Source: Bacteroidota bacterium
GTDB lineage: Bacteria; Bacteroidota; Bacteroidia; UKL13-3
NCBI GenBank assembly: GCA_010027395.1
Contig: RGVD01000004.1
Span: forward strand, 1-30,570
DNA: 30,570 nucleotides
Direction of reading: 5' to 3'
Each line of letters opens with the position of its first letter. The first letter of the stretch is position 1. The notes beneath the pieces are model-generated. The model did no database searches. It had not been told where the DNA came from and saw nothing but the letters and a program-made list of their open reading frames with translations. The position numbers and the translations under genes are program-made. Positions 8,158 through 15,662 of the stretch are shown one piece after another.

Positions 8158-8514
8158 ATGAATATAAAAGAAAATAAAAAGACCATAACAATAAGGGATT
8201 TTGACAGAGTTGAAATAAGAGTTGGAACCATAATTTATATTCAAGACTTTTCTAAACCATATAGTTCGACTTATAAGCTTTGGGTTGATTTTGGCCATGA
8301 AATTGGTATAAAAAATACTATGGCAAAAGTTAAATCATTATATCAAAAAGAGGCATTATTGAGAAAGCAAGTGATTGGTCTTATAAACATTGAGCCTAAT
8401 GAAATAGCTCATTTGAATTCTGAATTTTTGCTAACTGGATTAGGTAATGAGAATGGGGAAATTGTTCTGGTGTATCCAGAACAAAAGGTACCAAATGGAT
8501 CGAGATTGTTTTAG
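8158..8514 (+). CDS. csaA: CsaA-like tRNA-binding domain protein
   Basis: This 118-residue cytoplasmic protein is made up almost entirely of one tRNA-binding OB-fold, as in CsaA and the C-terminal domain of MetRS. It shows 'FDRVEIRVGTIIYIQDF' (about 14-30), 'LWVDFGHEIGIKNTMAKV', 'LLRKQVIGLINIEPNEIAHLNSEFLLTG' and a terminal 'PEQKVPNGSRLF', matching the family in order and length. CsaA has been described as an export-related chaperone, but its tRNA-binding fold suggests an RNA-linked role; the cellular function is unsettled. Starting at the ATG at 8158, it stands alone behind the strong terminator at 8052-8094. Confidence 0.85.
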   Translation: MNIKENKKTITIRDFDRVEIRVGTIIYIQDFSKPYSSTYKLWVDFGHEIGIKNTMAKVKSLYQKEALLRKQVIGLINIEPNEIAHLNSEFLLTGLGNENGEIVLVYPEQKVPNGSRLF

Positions 8515-8865
8515 TAGTAGTGGAAAATCCGATATTACATCGTATTATAACAATAATAGAATTTATATTTGAGCACAGTGGCTATCAATCAAACCTCGTT
8601 TTTTATATATTAAGCTTCGTGTTCTGTGAATTCGCAAGTGTTAAGCAAAGCGTTACTTGTGAAGATAAATAAACAAAGTTTGTAACTTTGTAAAGTAAGT
8701 TAGGATGGATTTAGATTGTTAATTTATCATTTCATGTATTTATATAAAGTTGCAATACTTGGAATTTCCTATTGACATTAATTCAGCTGCTTGCTAACAC
8801 TTGACTTCATTAATTTATCTCCTTTGCATATTCCTCAATCTTTCTTATTTTTGGCGTAGAAATTA
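8515..8865. other. Intergenic region of 351 bp
   Basis: It contains a perfect inverted repeat at 8673-8691 and a looser one just before it (CAAGT near 8635 with ACTTG near 8655). I see no ORF with coding character, tRNA or terminator with a clear T-run. The last part (8801-8830) has TTGAC and TTTGCAT elements that may be the rsmE promoter, but the match to TAnnTTTG is poor. Confidence 0.4.
8673..8691. promoter_or_regulatory. Perfect inverted repeat ACAAAGTT-TGT-AACTTTGT
   Basis: Two 8-bp arms are separated by TGT. The site is about 175 bp upstream of rsmE and 160 bp after the CsaA-like gene. It resembles a dimeric-regulator operator in form, but no regulator gene lies nearby. Confidence 0.45.
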
Positions 8866-9582
8866 ATGCAACTTTTCTACTATCCCTATTTAAGCGAAAG
8901 CGAAATCATCCTTCCTGAAGATGAGTCAAAACATTGTGTGCGCGTGTTGCGTAAAAAAGTAGGAGATGAAATTATTCTTATTGACGGAAAAGGCACTGAA
9001 GCCATCACTGAAATAGTAGATGATAACCCCAAAAAATGCAGGCTAAATATTAGGCATCGCACATTGCACCAAGCACACCGAACGTTTAATTTACACCTTA
9101 CGGTTGCACCTACTAAGAATTTTGAAAGGATAGAATGGATGATAGAAAAGTGTATTGAAATGGGTATTGACCAGATATCTTTTATTGAAACAGGCAATTC
9201 TGAAAGGGCAAAAATTAACTTAGATCGTTGCGAAAAAATTGCCATTTCGGCCATCAAACAAAGCAAGCAATATTGGTTACCCCGAATAAATGAAATACAA
9301 AAAATTGATACATTTCTCAAAAACCTAGCACCCAAAAGTGAGAACGAAATCAGGTGTATGGCTTGGTGCGAAACCGAGTTAACTGAACACCTAAATAAGC
9401 ACTTTAACACATTAAACCATAAAAACATCACTATTCTTATTGGTCCTGAAGGTGATTTTACCGCTAATGAAATTCATTTAGCCAAATCAAAAGATTTCAT
9501 TCCAGTTTCGTTGGGCAAAAATATTTTAAGAACCGAAACAGCAGCAATCTATGCTACTGCGGTAATTAATGCCTTGTCCTAA
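8866..9582 (+). CDS. rsmE: 16S rRNA (uracil(1498)-N(3))-methyltransferase RsmE
   Basis: This 238-residue protein of normal family length is a SPOUT-class methyltransferase that methylates N3 of U1498 in 16S rRNA using S-adenosylmethionine. The N-terminal PUA-like part carries 'HCVRVLRKKVGDEIILIDGKG' (about 23-43). The catalytic knot contains 'KNFERIEWMIEKCIEMGI', 'AISAIKQSKQYWLP', 'LIGPEGDFTANEI' (191-203) and 'LGKNILRTETAAIYA' (216-230), the hallmark motifs. The ATG at 8866 is the natural start, giving an N-terminus 'MQLFYYP' usual for the family. It ends 69 bp before the lipoprotein gene, which has its own promoter-like element. Confidence 0.95.
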   Translation: MQLFYYPYLSESEIILPEDESKHCVRVLRKKVGDEIILIDGKGTEAITEIVDDNPKKCRLNIRHRTLHQAHRTFNLHLTVAPTKNFERIEWMIEKCIEMGIDQISFIETGNSERAKINLDRCEKIAISAIKQSKQYWLPRINEIQKIDTFLKNLAPKSENEIRCMAWCETELTEHLNKHFNTLNHKNITILIGPEGDFTANEIHLAKSKDFIPVSLGKNILRTETAAIYATAVINALS

Positions 9583-9599
9583 CTTGCTTTGGCATTGCT

Positions 9600-9634
9600 T
9601 TTGTCAATAGCAATTAAGTATTAATTTGCAGCCC
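9600..9634 (+). promoter_or_regulatory. Candidate promoter of the LPP20-like lipoprotein gene
   Basis: TTTG (9600-9603) and TTAATTTGCAGCCC (9621-9634) are separated by 17 bp and resemble the Bacteroidota -33 TTTG / -7 TAnnTTTG pair. The 9-mer TTTGCAGCC also occurs in the candidate promoters of exbB and the PstS-like gene. Confidence 0.5.
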
Positions 9635-9651
9635 AATCAGAAAGAAATTTC

Positions 9652-11061
9652 ATGAAACAAATAATCAAAATATCTATTCTATTTTCTATACTCATTTTGA
9701 TTATGGCCTTTTTACCCGCTTGCAAGGGTTTGTTATCTCAGAAAAAATCAAAACCAGCTTGGTTAGAACAAAGGCCTGTAAATAGTGCCCATTATATTGG
9801 TGTGGGTTATGGAAACAAACTGGGCAATCCCAACGATTACCAACAATTGGCAAAGAAAAATGCCTTGAACGATTTGGTGGGCGAGATAAAAGTAAATGTT
9901 TCTACCAATTCCATACTTTCTACTTTTGAAAACAATTCAAACATCAACCAACAATACCTTACCAATACTAAAATTACTGCTGATGCCTTGGTTGAAGATT
10001 TTCAGGTAGCAGATTCATGGGAAGACAAAAATGGTTTTTGGATTTATTATAAGCTTTCAAAGTTGGATTATGAAAGAAATCGCAGAAGGAAAATACAGAA
10101 TGCCATCGACCGCTCTGTTGATTTGCTTGATAGGTCTAATCGTGTGGATTTAAAAGATAAATACATTCTTGCTCTACAATTTAAGGTAAAAGCATTATTG
10201 GAGTTGCAGAATTATTATAACGAGGATTTGGAAACCTTTTACAGAGGAAGGCAAGTCTATTTGGTAAACGAAATCGTGAATCAGCTACAAGATTTATTGA
10301 CCAAAGTGTCGGTGCATTCTGATGTGAGCCAACTAAAAGGCAAGGTAGGCAAAGCCATTCCTGAGCCATTTAATGCAATGGCTTACACAAAAGACAGTGC
10401 TTCGGGACGTTTCGGAATAGGAGGTATGGCCATGTCGATGAATGCAGAACAAGGCAAAATGAATTTTGGGGCTTGTACCGAAACTGACCAAAATGGTTAT
10501 GCAAGTTTTTCAGTAGCCAGAATTTTAGCTAAAGACCCTGTGCAAGTTTTACGTATATCACTTGATGTGGCTAATTTAGTAAAAGGGGATAGCCTCAATA
10601 TAGCTTCTAGAAATATTTTGCATTCACTTACTGTGCCATCTGCTACCATTCGAGTATTGGTGGATCCTATCAAGGTATTTCTGCAGAGTAATGAGAATAA
10701 TATCGGTAAGGATCTCTCATACAATGTGTTGGAACCAGCTATCAAAAAAAGATTGGTAGATGAAGGTTGTAATTTTGTGAAGAAGGAAAGTGATGCTGAT
10801 TATAAGATTCTTATCAATAGCGAAACCAAAGATCTTGGTGTAATGTGGGGTAAAATGCTACAATCAAGTTTTGATATGAATATTTCTGTACGAGATGTGA
10901 AAAATGATGTTGAAATTTATAAAGATGCTTTACAGGCCATTAGAGGTTATCAAGACAGCCCAGAAAAAGCCGGTTTGGATGCATATAACAATGGTTTAGA
11001 ACAATTTTGGAGAAAGATATATCTAAATTTGATAGACGAATTATTGGTAAAAGACCACTAG
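9652..11061 (+). CDS. LPP20-family lipoprotein
   Basis: This 469-residue protein has a lipoprotein signal: hydrophobic residues 4-20, lipobox 'LPAC' with acylated Cys24. It is followed by an LPP20-like domain (about 35-135; 'PAWLEQRP', 'YIGVGYG', 'AKKNALNDLVGEIKVNVSTN', 'FWIYYKLSKLDYER'). The remainder includes a probable Ig-like beta domain (about 245-340) and a C-terminal region ('YKILINSETKDLG', 'GYQDSPEKAGLDAYNNGLEQFW') that resembles lipoproteins with a second LPP20/CsgG-type unit. It should be anchored in an envelope membrane facing the periplasm or surface. The role is unknown; LPP20 proteins are often surface-exposed antigens. It has its own promoter-like element and is separated from exbB by 290 bp. 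Confidence 0.75.
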   Translation: MKQIIKISILFSILILIMAFLPACKGLLSQKKSKPAWLEQRPVNSAHYIGVGYGNKLGNPNDYQQLAKKNALNDLVGEIKVNVSTNSILSTFENNSNINQQYLTNTKITADALVEDFQVADSWEDKNGFWIYYKLSKLDYERNRRRKIQNAIDRSVDLLDRSNRVDLKDKYILALQFKVKALLELQNYYNEDLETFYRGRQVYLVNEIVNQLQDLLTKVSVHSDVSQLKGKVGKAIPEPFNAMAYTKDSASGRFGIGGMAMSMNAEQGKMNFGACTETDQNGYASFSVARILAKDPVQVLRISLDVANLVKGDSLNIASRNILHSLTVPSATIRVLVDPIKVFLQSNENNIGKDLSYNVLEPAIKKRLVDEGCNFVKKESDADYKILINSETKDLGVMWGKMLQSSFDMNISVRDVKNDVEIYKDALQAIRGYQDSPEKAGLDAYNNGLEQFWRKIYLNLIDELLVKDH

Positions 11062-11227
11062 CTATCTTCTTATTATAAAAAGGTATTCACTAGTTTGGAC
11101 AAATCCAATAATACTACTTTCAACTCTTTTTAATTCTGAAGTCCTCATTTTTTATATTGTCATGAAATTGTAAAACACCATGCAACCTTATACCTAAAAA
11201 TCATTACTTTAGTTATTGAATCAAAGA

Positions 11228-11235
11228 TACTTTTG
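11228..11235 (+). promoter_or_regulatory. Candidate exbB promoter (-7 element)
   Basis: TACTTTTG matches TAnnTTTG exactly and continues as CAGCC, sharing TTTGCAGCC with two other promoter candidates. It is about 115 bp upstream of the exbB ATG, implying a long 5' leader. TTTGC-AGCC-GCAAA (11232-11245) also forms a small inverted repeat at the expected transcription start. Confidence 0.5.
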
Positions 11236-11351
11236 CAGCCGCAAAGATTTGTAAATGGCAATTTGAATATTATTTTTTTGTGAAGTACTATAATTATTCA
11301 AACAAAAACCCTTTTTTCGTGAATTGAAATTAAAACAAAACAACAAAAAAT

Positions 11352-12179
11352 ATGAGTAACTCAACAACACAAAAACAAGAAGGCAGCGCTAAAAATATGT
11401 TTGCCTCATTAGCCATTCCAATCTTGGTGGCAGTAGGTATTTGCATCTATATGTTCATTTTAGGTAATCCTGCTAACTTTGAAGGTGGCGACAACAAGAA
11501 TCACCCCATAGCTGAAGGTGTTGGTCATACATTAGGTTTAATTTACAAAGGTGGATTTATCGTTCCTATTCTACTTTCTCTAGTATTGATGAGTATTACA
11601 TTCTCAATTGAGCGTTTCTTAGTTATCAATAAAGCATCGGGTAAAGGTTCTGCAGAAGCATTTGTTGCTAAAGTAAAATCATTGTTATCTTCAGGTAACA
11701 TTGATTCTGCTATTGCTGAGTGTGACAAACAACGTGGTTCGGTTGCTAACGTTGTTAAAGCTTCTTTGCACAAATACAAAGAAATGGCTGCTGAAACTAG
11801 CATGGACAAAGAGCAAAAAATTCTTGCTATTCAAAAAGAACTTGAAGAATCGGTTTCTTTAGAATTGCCAATGCTTGAAAAAAATCTTGTAATTATTGCT
11901 ACTATGGCTTCAGTATCTACCTTGATCGCTCTATTAGGAACAGTATTAGGTATGATTCGTGCATTCTCGGCTTTAGGTGCTGCTGGTGCTCCTGATAGTA
12001 CTGCCCTTGCAAATGGTATCTCTGAGGCACTTATCAATACAGCATTAGGTATTGCTAATTCAGCAGTAGCTATCATCATGTACAATGTTTTCACTACTAA
12101 AATTGATAAGATTACTTATACAATTGATGAAGCTGGATTTAGCATTGTTCAAACTTTTGCATCTCAAACAAAAAGATAA
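11352..12179 (+). CDS. exbB: ExbB/TolQ-type proton channel subunit
   Basis: This 275-residue inner-membrane protein has segments at about 18-37, 67-85, 179-199 and 225-247. The MotA/TolQ/ExbB core is clear in 'LELPMLEKNLVIIATMASVSTLIALLGTVLGMIRAF' and 'ISEALINTALGIANSAVAIIMYN', which line the proton path. ExbB pentamers with ExbD convert proton-motive force into TonB movement. It starts an operon-like run with two exbD genes and tonB. The extra N-terminal hydrophobic segment is common in Bacteroidota homologues. The family alternative, a TolQ role, is less likely because a TonB-like protein follows in the same unit. Confidence 0.93.
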   Translation: MSNSTTQKQEGSAKNMFASLAIPILVAVGICIYMFILGNPANFEGGDNKNHPIAEGVGHTLGLIYKGGFIVPILLSLVLMSITFSIERFLVINKASGKGSAEAFVAKVKSLLSSGNIDSAIAECDKQRGSVANVVKASLHKYKEMAAETSMDKEQKILAIQKELEESVSLELPMLEKNLVIIATMASVSTLIALLGTVLGMIRAFSALGAAGAPDSTALANGISEALINTALGIANSAVAIIMYNVFTTKIDKITYTIDEAGFSIVQTFASQTKR

Positions 12180-12211
12180 TTTTTTAATTCATAAATCAAA
12201 AAATTAAATAA

Positions 12212-12817
12212 ATGGCAAAAGTTAAAGTTCCACGCAAAAGCACCTCGGTAGATATGACGGCCATGACAGATGTAGCATTCTTATTGCTTACTTTCTTCAT
12301 GTTGGCTACTCAATTCAAGCCAGATGAGCCTGTGCAGGTAGTAACGCCATCATCTATTTCGCAAATTCCATTACCTGATGTGGATATCATGAACATTACC
12401 ATTGCACAAGATGGTAGGGTGTTTTTTGATATGGAGGGTAAACAATACAAAGAGAAGTTAATTCAAAAAATGGGAGAGAAGTATACCATTACATTTACTC
12501 CTCAACAAATCGAAACATTTTCAAGATTATCTAGTTTCGGTATGCCGTTTAAAGAATTACAAGGGTTTTTATCCTTAAAACCAGATGAACGCACCCAAAT
12601 CAAACAAGCGGGTATTCCTTCTGACTCTTTGAATAACGAATTAGCTGATTGGGTTTGGCAGGCACGTCTTACAAACAATAATGTGCGTGTGGCTATAAAA
12701 GGTGATGGTAATTCTACTTACCCCACAGTAGCCCAAGTAATCAAAACGTTGCAAGATAAAAAAGTTAACCGTTTTAACTTCATTACTAGTGCTGAATCAG
12801 CGCCACCTATGCAATAA
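12212..12817 (+). CDS. exbD: ExbD/TolR-type biopolymer transport protein (first copy)
   Basis: This 201-residue protein starts 32 bp after exbB. It has a short cytoplasmic N-terminus, then one transmembrane helix containing the proton-carrying Asp20 in 'MTAMTDVAFLLLTFFMLATQF'. The periplasmic ExbD domain ends with 'VRVAIKGDGNSTYPTVAQVIKTLQDKKVNRFNFIT', the family's dimerisation fold. The periplasmic part is longer than in Escherichia coli ExbD (about 141 residues) because of an insert at about 85-150, which Bacteroidota copies often show. It should work with ExbB and TonB; a paralogue follows directly. Confidence 0.92.
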   Translation: MAKVKVPRKSTSVDMTAMTDVAFLLLTFFMLATQFKPDEPVQVVTPSSISQIPLPDVDIMNITIAQDGRVFFDMEGKQYKEKLIQKMGEKYTITFTPQQIETFSRLSSFGMPFKELQGFLSLKPDERTQIKQAGIPSDSLNNELADWVWQARLTNNNVRVAIKGDGNSTYPTVAQVIKTLQDKKVNRFNFITSAESAPPMQ

Positions 12818-12905
12818 AAATAGTTGATTTTAAATCAATATTTTATAAAAAATGAGCCTTAAACATAGTTTAGGGCAACAATAAAAAACTAAAAAAAGAA
12901 GAATT

Positions 12906-13559
12906 ATGGCAGAAATGGAAACGGGCGGTGGTGGCCACAAAAAAGGAGGTAAAAAAAGAGGCAAAAAAATGTCGACACGTGTGGATTTTACTCCCATGGT
13001 TGATTTGGGCTTCTTATTAATTACCTTTTTTATGTTGACCACCAGCATGAACAAGCCCAAAACGATGGAAATCAACATGCCGGTTAAAGAACCCAATGAA
13101 ATCGATCAAACAAAGGTAAAAGCATCACAAGCTGTTACGCTTTTATTGACCGGTAATAATAAAATTGTGTACTATTTTGTAAATGCCGTAACGGGTGATC
13201 CAGAAACACCATTAATTACAGATTATGATAACACAAATGGTGTTCGCCCTATGTTGTTGCAAGAAAACCGCAAACGCAATCCTGTAGGAGTTGATTCAAT
13301 TCCTATTTATAAAGACATGTTCCAAAAGAACAAAATCAAGGAAGATGAAATGAAGCAGCATATTGCAGCTATTAAAGCATACAAAGATGGTTTGATAGTG
13401 GTAATCAAAGCAGATAAAAATGCTACCTACAAAAACTTGGTTGATATTTTGGACGAAATGCTAATTTGTAATATCGGTCGCTATGCGATAGTAGATATTA
13501 CCGATAAAGAAAATGAATTGATAACTATGGCAAACGCCACTAAACCAGCAAGTAAATAA
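12906..13559 (+). CDS. exbD: ExbD/TolR-type biopolymer transport protein (second copy)
   Basis: This 217-residue paralogue has a Gly/Lys-rich cytoplasmic head (about 7-21, 'GGGGHKKGGKKRGKK') and a transmembrane helix with the essential Asp33 in 'TPMVDLGFLLITFFMLTT'. Its periplasmic domain includes 'AVTLLLTGNNKIVYYF' and 'GLIVVIKADKNATYKNLVDILDEM'. The basic head is longer than in the first copy and may bind lipid or a partner. It lies 88 bp after the first exbD and only 2 bp before tonB, so the two are very likely co-translated. Having two different ExbD proteins per ExbB is common in this phylum and suggests hetero-oligomers or alternative motors. Confidence 0.92.
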   Translation: MAEMETGGGGHKKGGKKRGKKMSTRVDFTPMVDLGFLLITFFMLTTSMNKPKTMEINMPVKEPNEIDQTKVKASQAVTLLLTGNNKIVYYFVNAVTGDPETPLITDYDNTNGVRPMLLQENRKRNPVGVDSIPIYKDMFQKNKIKEDEMKQHIAAIKAYKDGLIVVIKADKNATYKNLVDILDEMLICNIGRYAIVDITDKENELITMANATKPASK

Positions 13560-13561
13560 CC

Positions 13562-14350
13562 ATGGCAGCAAAATTAAATATATTTGAAAGCAAGTGGGTT
13601 AATATGGTATTTGAAGGTCGTAACCAAGAATATGGTGCTTTTGTGCTTCGCAAAAAAAGCAGCGAGTACACCATTAAAGGTATTGTTTTAGCCATCGTAT
13701 TTTTCACCCTAAGTATTGCAGCTCCTGTTATTGTCAATATTATCAAAGCTAACTTACCTAAAGAAAAGGTTGTAGTGGTAGATGATATTACCAAACTAGA
13801 AGAGCCACCACCCATTGATAAAAATGAACCACCTCCACCTCCAACGGAGCCACCTCCACCGCTAAAAAGTACGGTTAAATTTACACCACCAGAAATTAAG
13901 CCTGATGAGGAAGTGCCAGATGAACCACCTCCAACACAAGAAGATTTGAAAGTGGTAGATGCAGGTACAAAAACCGAAGAAGGTGATCCAAATGGTGTTG
14001 ACCCAAGTTTAAGTGAAGAAGAAGTAGGTCCTGAAATCTTAACTTTTGCAGAGCAAATGCCTGAGTTCCCCGGAGGAGAAGAGGCAATGAGAGAGTATTT
14101 AGGTAAAAACATTAACTACCCCCCATTAGCCCGCGAAAGCGGTATTGAAGGTAAAGTAATTTTAACCTTTGTAGTAGGTACTGATGGAAAGATTACCCAG
14201 ATTGAACAATTGGGCAAAAAATTAGGATGGGGTTGTGATGAAGAAGCTGCTCGTGTTGTAAAATCAATGCCGGGCTGGAAGCCTGGTAAACAAAATGGTA
14301 AAGAGGTTACAGTAAAATATACTTTGCCAATTTCATTCAGATTGAATTAA
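13562..14350 (+). CDS. tonB: TonB-type energy transducer
   Basis: This 262-residue protein has a cytoplasmic head with 'NMVFEGRNQEYGAFVLRKK' (14-32), a transmembrane helix (38-60), a Pro/Glu-rich spacer (about 80-125, runs of 'PPPP') that spans the periplasm, and a TonB C-terminal domain (about 172-262). That domain has 'YPPLARESGIEGKVILTFVVGTDGKI', 'MPGWKPGKQNGKEV' and 'YTLPISFRLN'. It would contact the TonB box or plug of outer-membrane receptors and transmit energy from ExbB/ExbD. It starts two bases after exbD2 and is followed by a strong terminator, which closes the exbB-exbD-exbD-tonB unit. Confidence 0.95.
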   Translation: MAAKLNIFESKWVNMVFEGRNQEYGAFVLRKKSSEYTIKGIVLAIVFFTLSIAAPVIVNIIKANLPKEKVVVVDDITKLEEPPPIDKNEPPPPPTEPPPPLKSTVKFTPPEIKPDEEVPDEPPPTQEDLKVVDAGTKTEEGDPNGVDPSLSEEEVGPEILTFAEQMPEFPGGEEAMREYLGKNINYPPLARESGIEGKVILTFVVGTDGKITQIEQLGKKLGWGCDEEAARVVKSMPGWKPGKQNGKEVTVKYTLPISFRLN

Positions 14351-14367
14351 TAACAATTATTAACATA

Positions 14368-14404
14368 AAAATAGCTGTAATCGAAGGGTTACAGCTATTT
14401 TTTT
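14368..14404 (+). terminator. Terminator after tonB
   Basis: AAAATAGCTGTAA (14368-14380) and TTACAGCTATTTT (14389-14401) form a perfect 13-bp stem with an 8-nt loop, followed by T's to 14404. The ATG of the next gene is at 14409, so read-through or a second promoter is needed for that gene. Confidence 0.88.
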
Positions 14405-14408
14405 AGCC

Positions 14409-14627
14409 ATGAATATAGACGAAATAAGAGAAAGAAGACAAAATCAGGTTAATCAAACCACCAAATACTTTGGCTTGATTATGTCTTTGTTTTACATTCT
14501 AGCAGGTTTAGGTATCTACTTTTTTCAATTTCCTTTTAAGGTAGTCCCACCTATGGATTTGATATGCTGTGTATTATTTATCATGTACGGAATTTTTAGA
14601 GCCTATCGTTTGTTTACTAAATCTTAG
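14409..14627 (+). CDS. Small two-helix membrane protein
   Basis: This 72-residue protein has a basic N-terminus ('MNIDEIRERRQNQVNQTTK') followed by two hydrophobic helices (about 20-40 and 48-68) joined by 'FPFKVVPP'. I do not recognise a named family, but similar small 2TM proteins lie between tonB and the pstS-like gene in other Bacteroidota. Its position four bases after the tonB terminator means it is expressed by read-through. Part of the candidate promoter for the next gene lies inside its 3' end. Its function may relate to TonB assembly, which is inference from position only. Confidence 0.7.
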   Translation: MNIDEIRERRQNQVNQTTKYFGLIMSLFYILAGLGIYFFQFPFKVVPPMDLICCVLFIMYGIFRAYRLFTKS

Positions 14628-14642
14628 CTTAATTTGCAGCCC
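14609..14642 (+). promoter_or_regulatory. Candidate promoter of the PstS-like gene
   Basis: TTTG (14609-14612) and TTAATTTGCAGCCC (14629-14642) lie 16 bp apart, nearly identical to the candidate at 9600-9634. The -33 element is inside the preceding small gene. Because the -7 element covers 14634, the TTG there is not a start codon; translation begins at the ATG at 14661. Confidence 0.5.
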
Positions 14643-14660
14643 GTTAACAAAAATCGCCTT

Positions 14661-15623
14661 ATGAGAAATTTGAATATTGCTTGTGCATGTATAATTGTGG
14701 CATTGCTGTTTTCGTGTTCTCAGAATACAGGAACAAAAGCAGAGTTAGATACTACAACCAGTGGTAAAATAACCATTTCGGTTGATGAAAGTTTGAAACC
14801 TATTGTTGAGAGTGAAGAGTTGGTTTTTGAAGGAATATATGCTAAAGCCGATATTACTTTTAATTATATGGGAGAGCAAGACGCCATCAATTATATGTTG
14901 AATGATAGTGCTAGAATGGCTATTGTTACCCGTCAATTAACACCTAAAGAAGAGAGTGTTCTTGAGCAAGGCAAATACAAATCAAGAACCATAAAAATGG
15001 CAACAGATGCATTGGCTGTTATCGTCAATAATTCAAATACGGATACCTTATTTAATCCACAACAAATCAAAGATATTGTTTCGGGTAAAACCAAGACTTG
15101 GAAAGAATTGAATGCTAAAAATGCTTTGGGTGAAATGAGAGTGGTTTTTGATAATCCATCTTCAGGAGCGAGGAGATATTTAAAAGATTCTTTACTCAAA
15201 GGTGGTGAATTGGGTAAAAACTGTTTTGCTTTAAATTCAAGCAAAGAGGTAATTGAGTACGTTGAAAACAACAAAAATGCCATTGGCATCCTTGGAGTAA
15301 GTTGGATAAGCGATACCAATAGCAGTGAAGCAAATGCTTTTTTAAAGAAAATAAAGGTAGCTGATGTGTTGCCTGATCCAAAGCCTGATTATTTTGATAA
15401 GTTGGTTACATTTAAGCCAATACAAGCCAATATGGCATTGAAGATATATCCTTTTTTGCGAAACATTTACATGGTAAGCAGAGAGGCCCATACAGGACTT
15501 GGCACAGGCTTTGCAAGCTTTGTAGCAGGAGACCAAGGACAAAGAATCATTCAAAAATCAGGATTGATTCCAGCTAAGTCACCTATCAGAATTATTCAGT
15601 TGAATGATAAGGAGATTGAATAA
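14661..15623 (+). CDS. PstS-like phosphate/anion-binding lipoprotein
   Basis: This 320-residue protein runs from the ATG at 14661; an in-frame TTG at 14634 lies in the promoter and was not used. It has a lipoprotein signal with lipobox 'LFSC' (Cys19), then a PBP-like solute-binding fold: 'ISVDESLKPIVESEELVFEGIYAKADITFNYMGEQDAI', 'MAIVTRQLTPKE', 'LAVIVNNSNTD', 'IKDIVSGKTKTWKEL' and 'SSGARRYLKDSLL'. The last corresponds to the anion-binding loop of PstS-type proteins. No pstC/A/B genes are nearby, so it is unlikely to serve the classical phosphate ABC importer here. Instead it sits between the TonB block and a TPR protein, a neighbourhood that recurs in Bacteroidota. The ligand is uncertain. 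Confidence 0.85.
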   Translation: MRNLNIACACIIVALLFSCSQNTGTKAELDTTTSGKITISVDESLKPIVESEELVFEGIYAKADITFNYMGEQDAINYMLNDSARMAIVTRQLTPKEESVLEQGKYKSRTIKMATDALAVIVNNSNTDTLFNPQQIKDIVSGKTKTWKELNAKNALGEMRVVFDNPSSGARRYLKDSLLKGGELGKNCFALNSSKEVIEYVENNKNAIGILGVSWISDTNSSEANAFLKKIKVADVLPDPKPDYFDKLVTFKPIQANMALKIYPFLRNIYMVSREAHTGLGTGFASFVAGDQGQRIIQKSGLIPAKSPIRIIQLNDKEIE

Positions 15624-15662
15624 AAATATTGAAAATTAAATTCTAAACAAGAACCAATAAAA

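Noticed and set aside
8515..8865. Possible small RNA or tRNA in the gap before rsmE
   Set aside because: Only an inverted repeat is visible; no cloverleaf, CCA end or terminator with a T-run was found.
8886..9431. Minus-strand frame of 181 residues opposite rsmE
   Set aside because: It lies entirely within a clear rsmE gene and shows no domain or coding character of its own.
12906..12970. Gly/Lys-rich start of the second ExbD as a mis-called start
   Set aside because: The Gly/Lys-rich head is in frame from a good ATG after an A-rich leader ('aaaaaaagaagaatt'), so it is probably genuine.
13540..14112. Long minus-strand frame opposite tonB (190 residues)
   Set aside because: It is a shadow of tonB: its Gly/Ser runs are the complement of the Pro codons in the TonB spacer.
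14634..14660. TTG at 14634 as the start of the PstS-like protein
   Set aside because: It falls in the candidate -7 promoter element; the ATG at 14661 gives a proper lipoprotein signal peptide.
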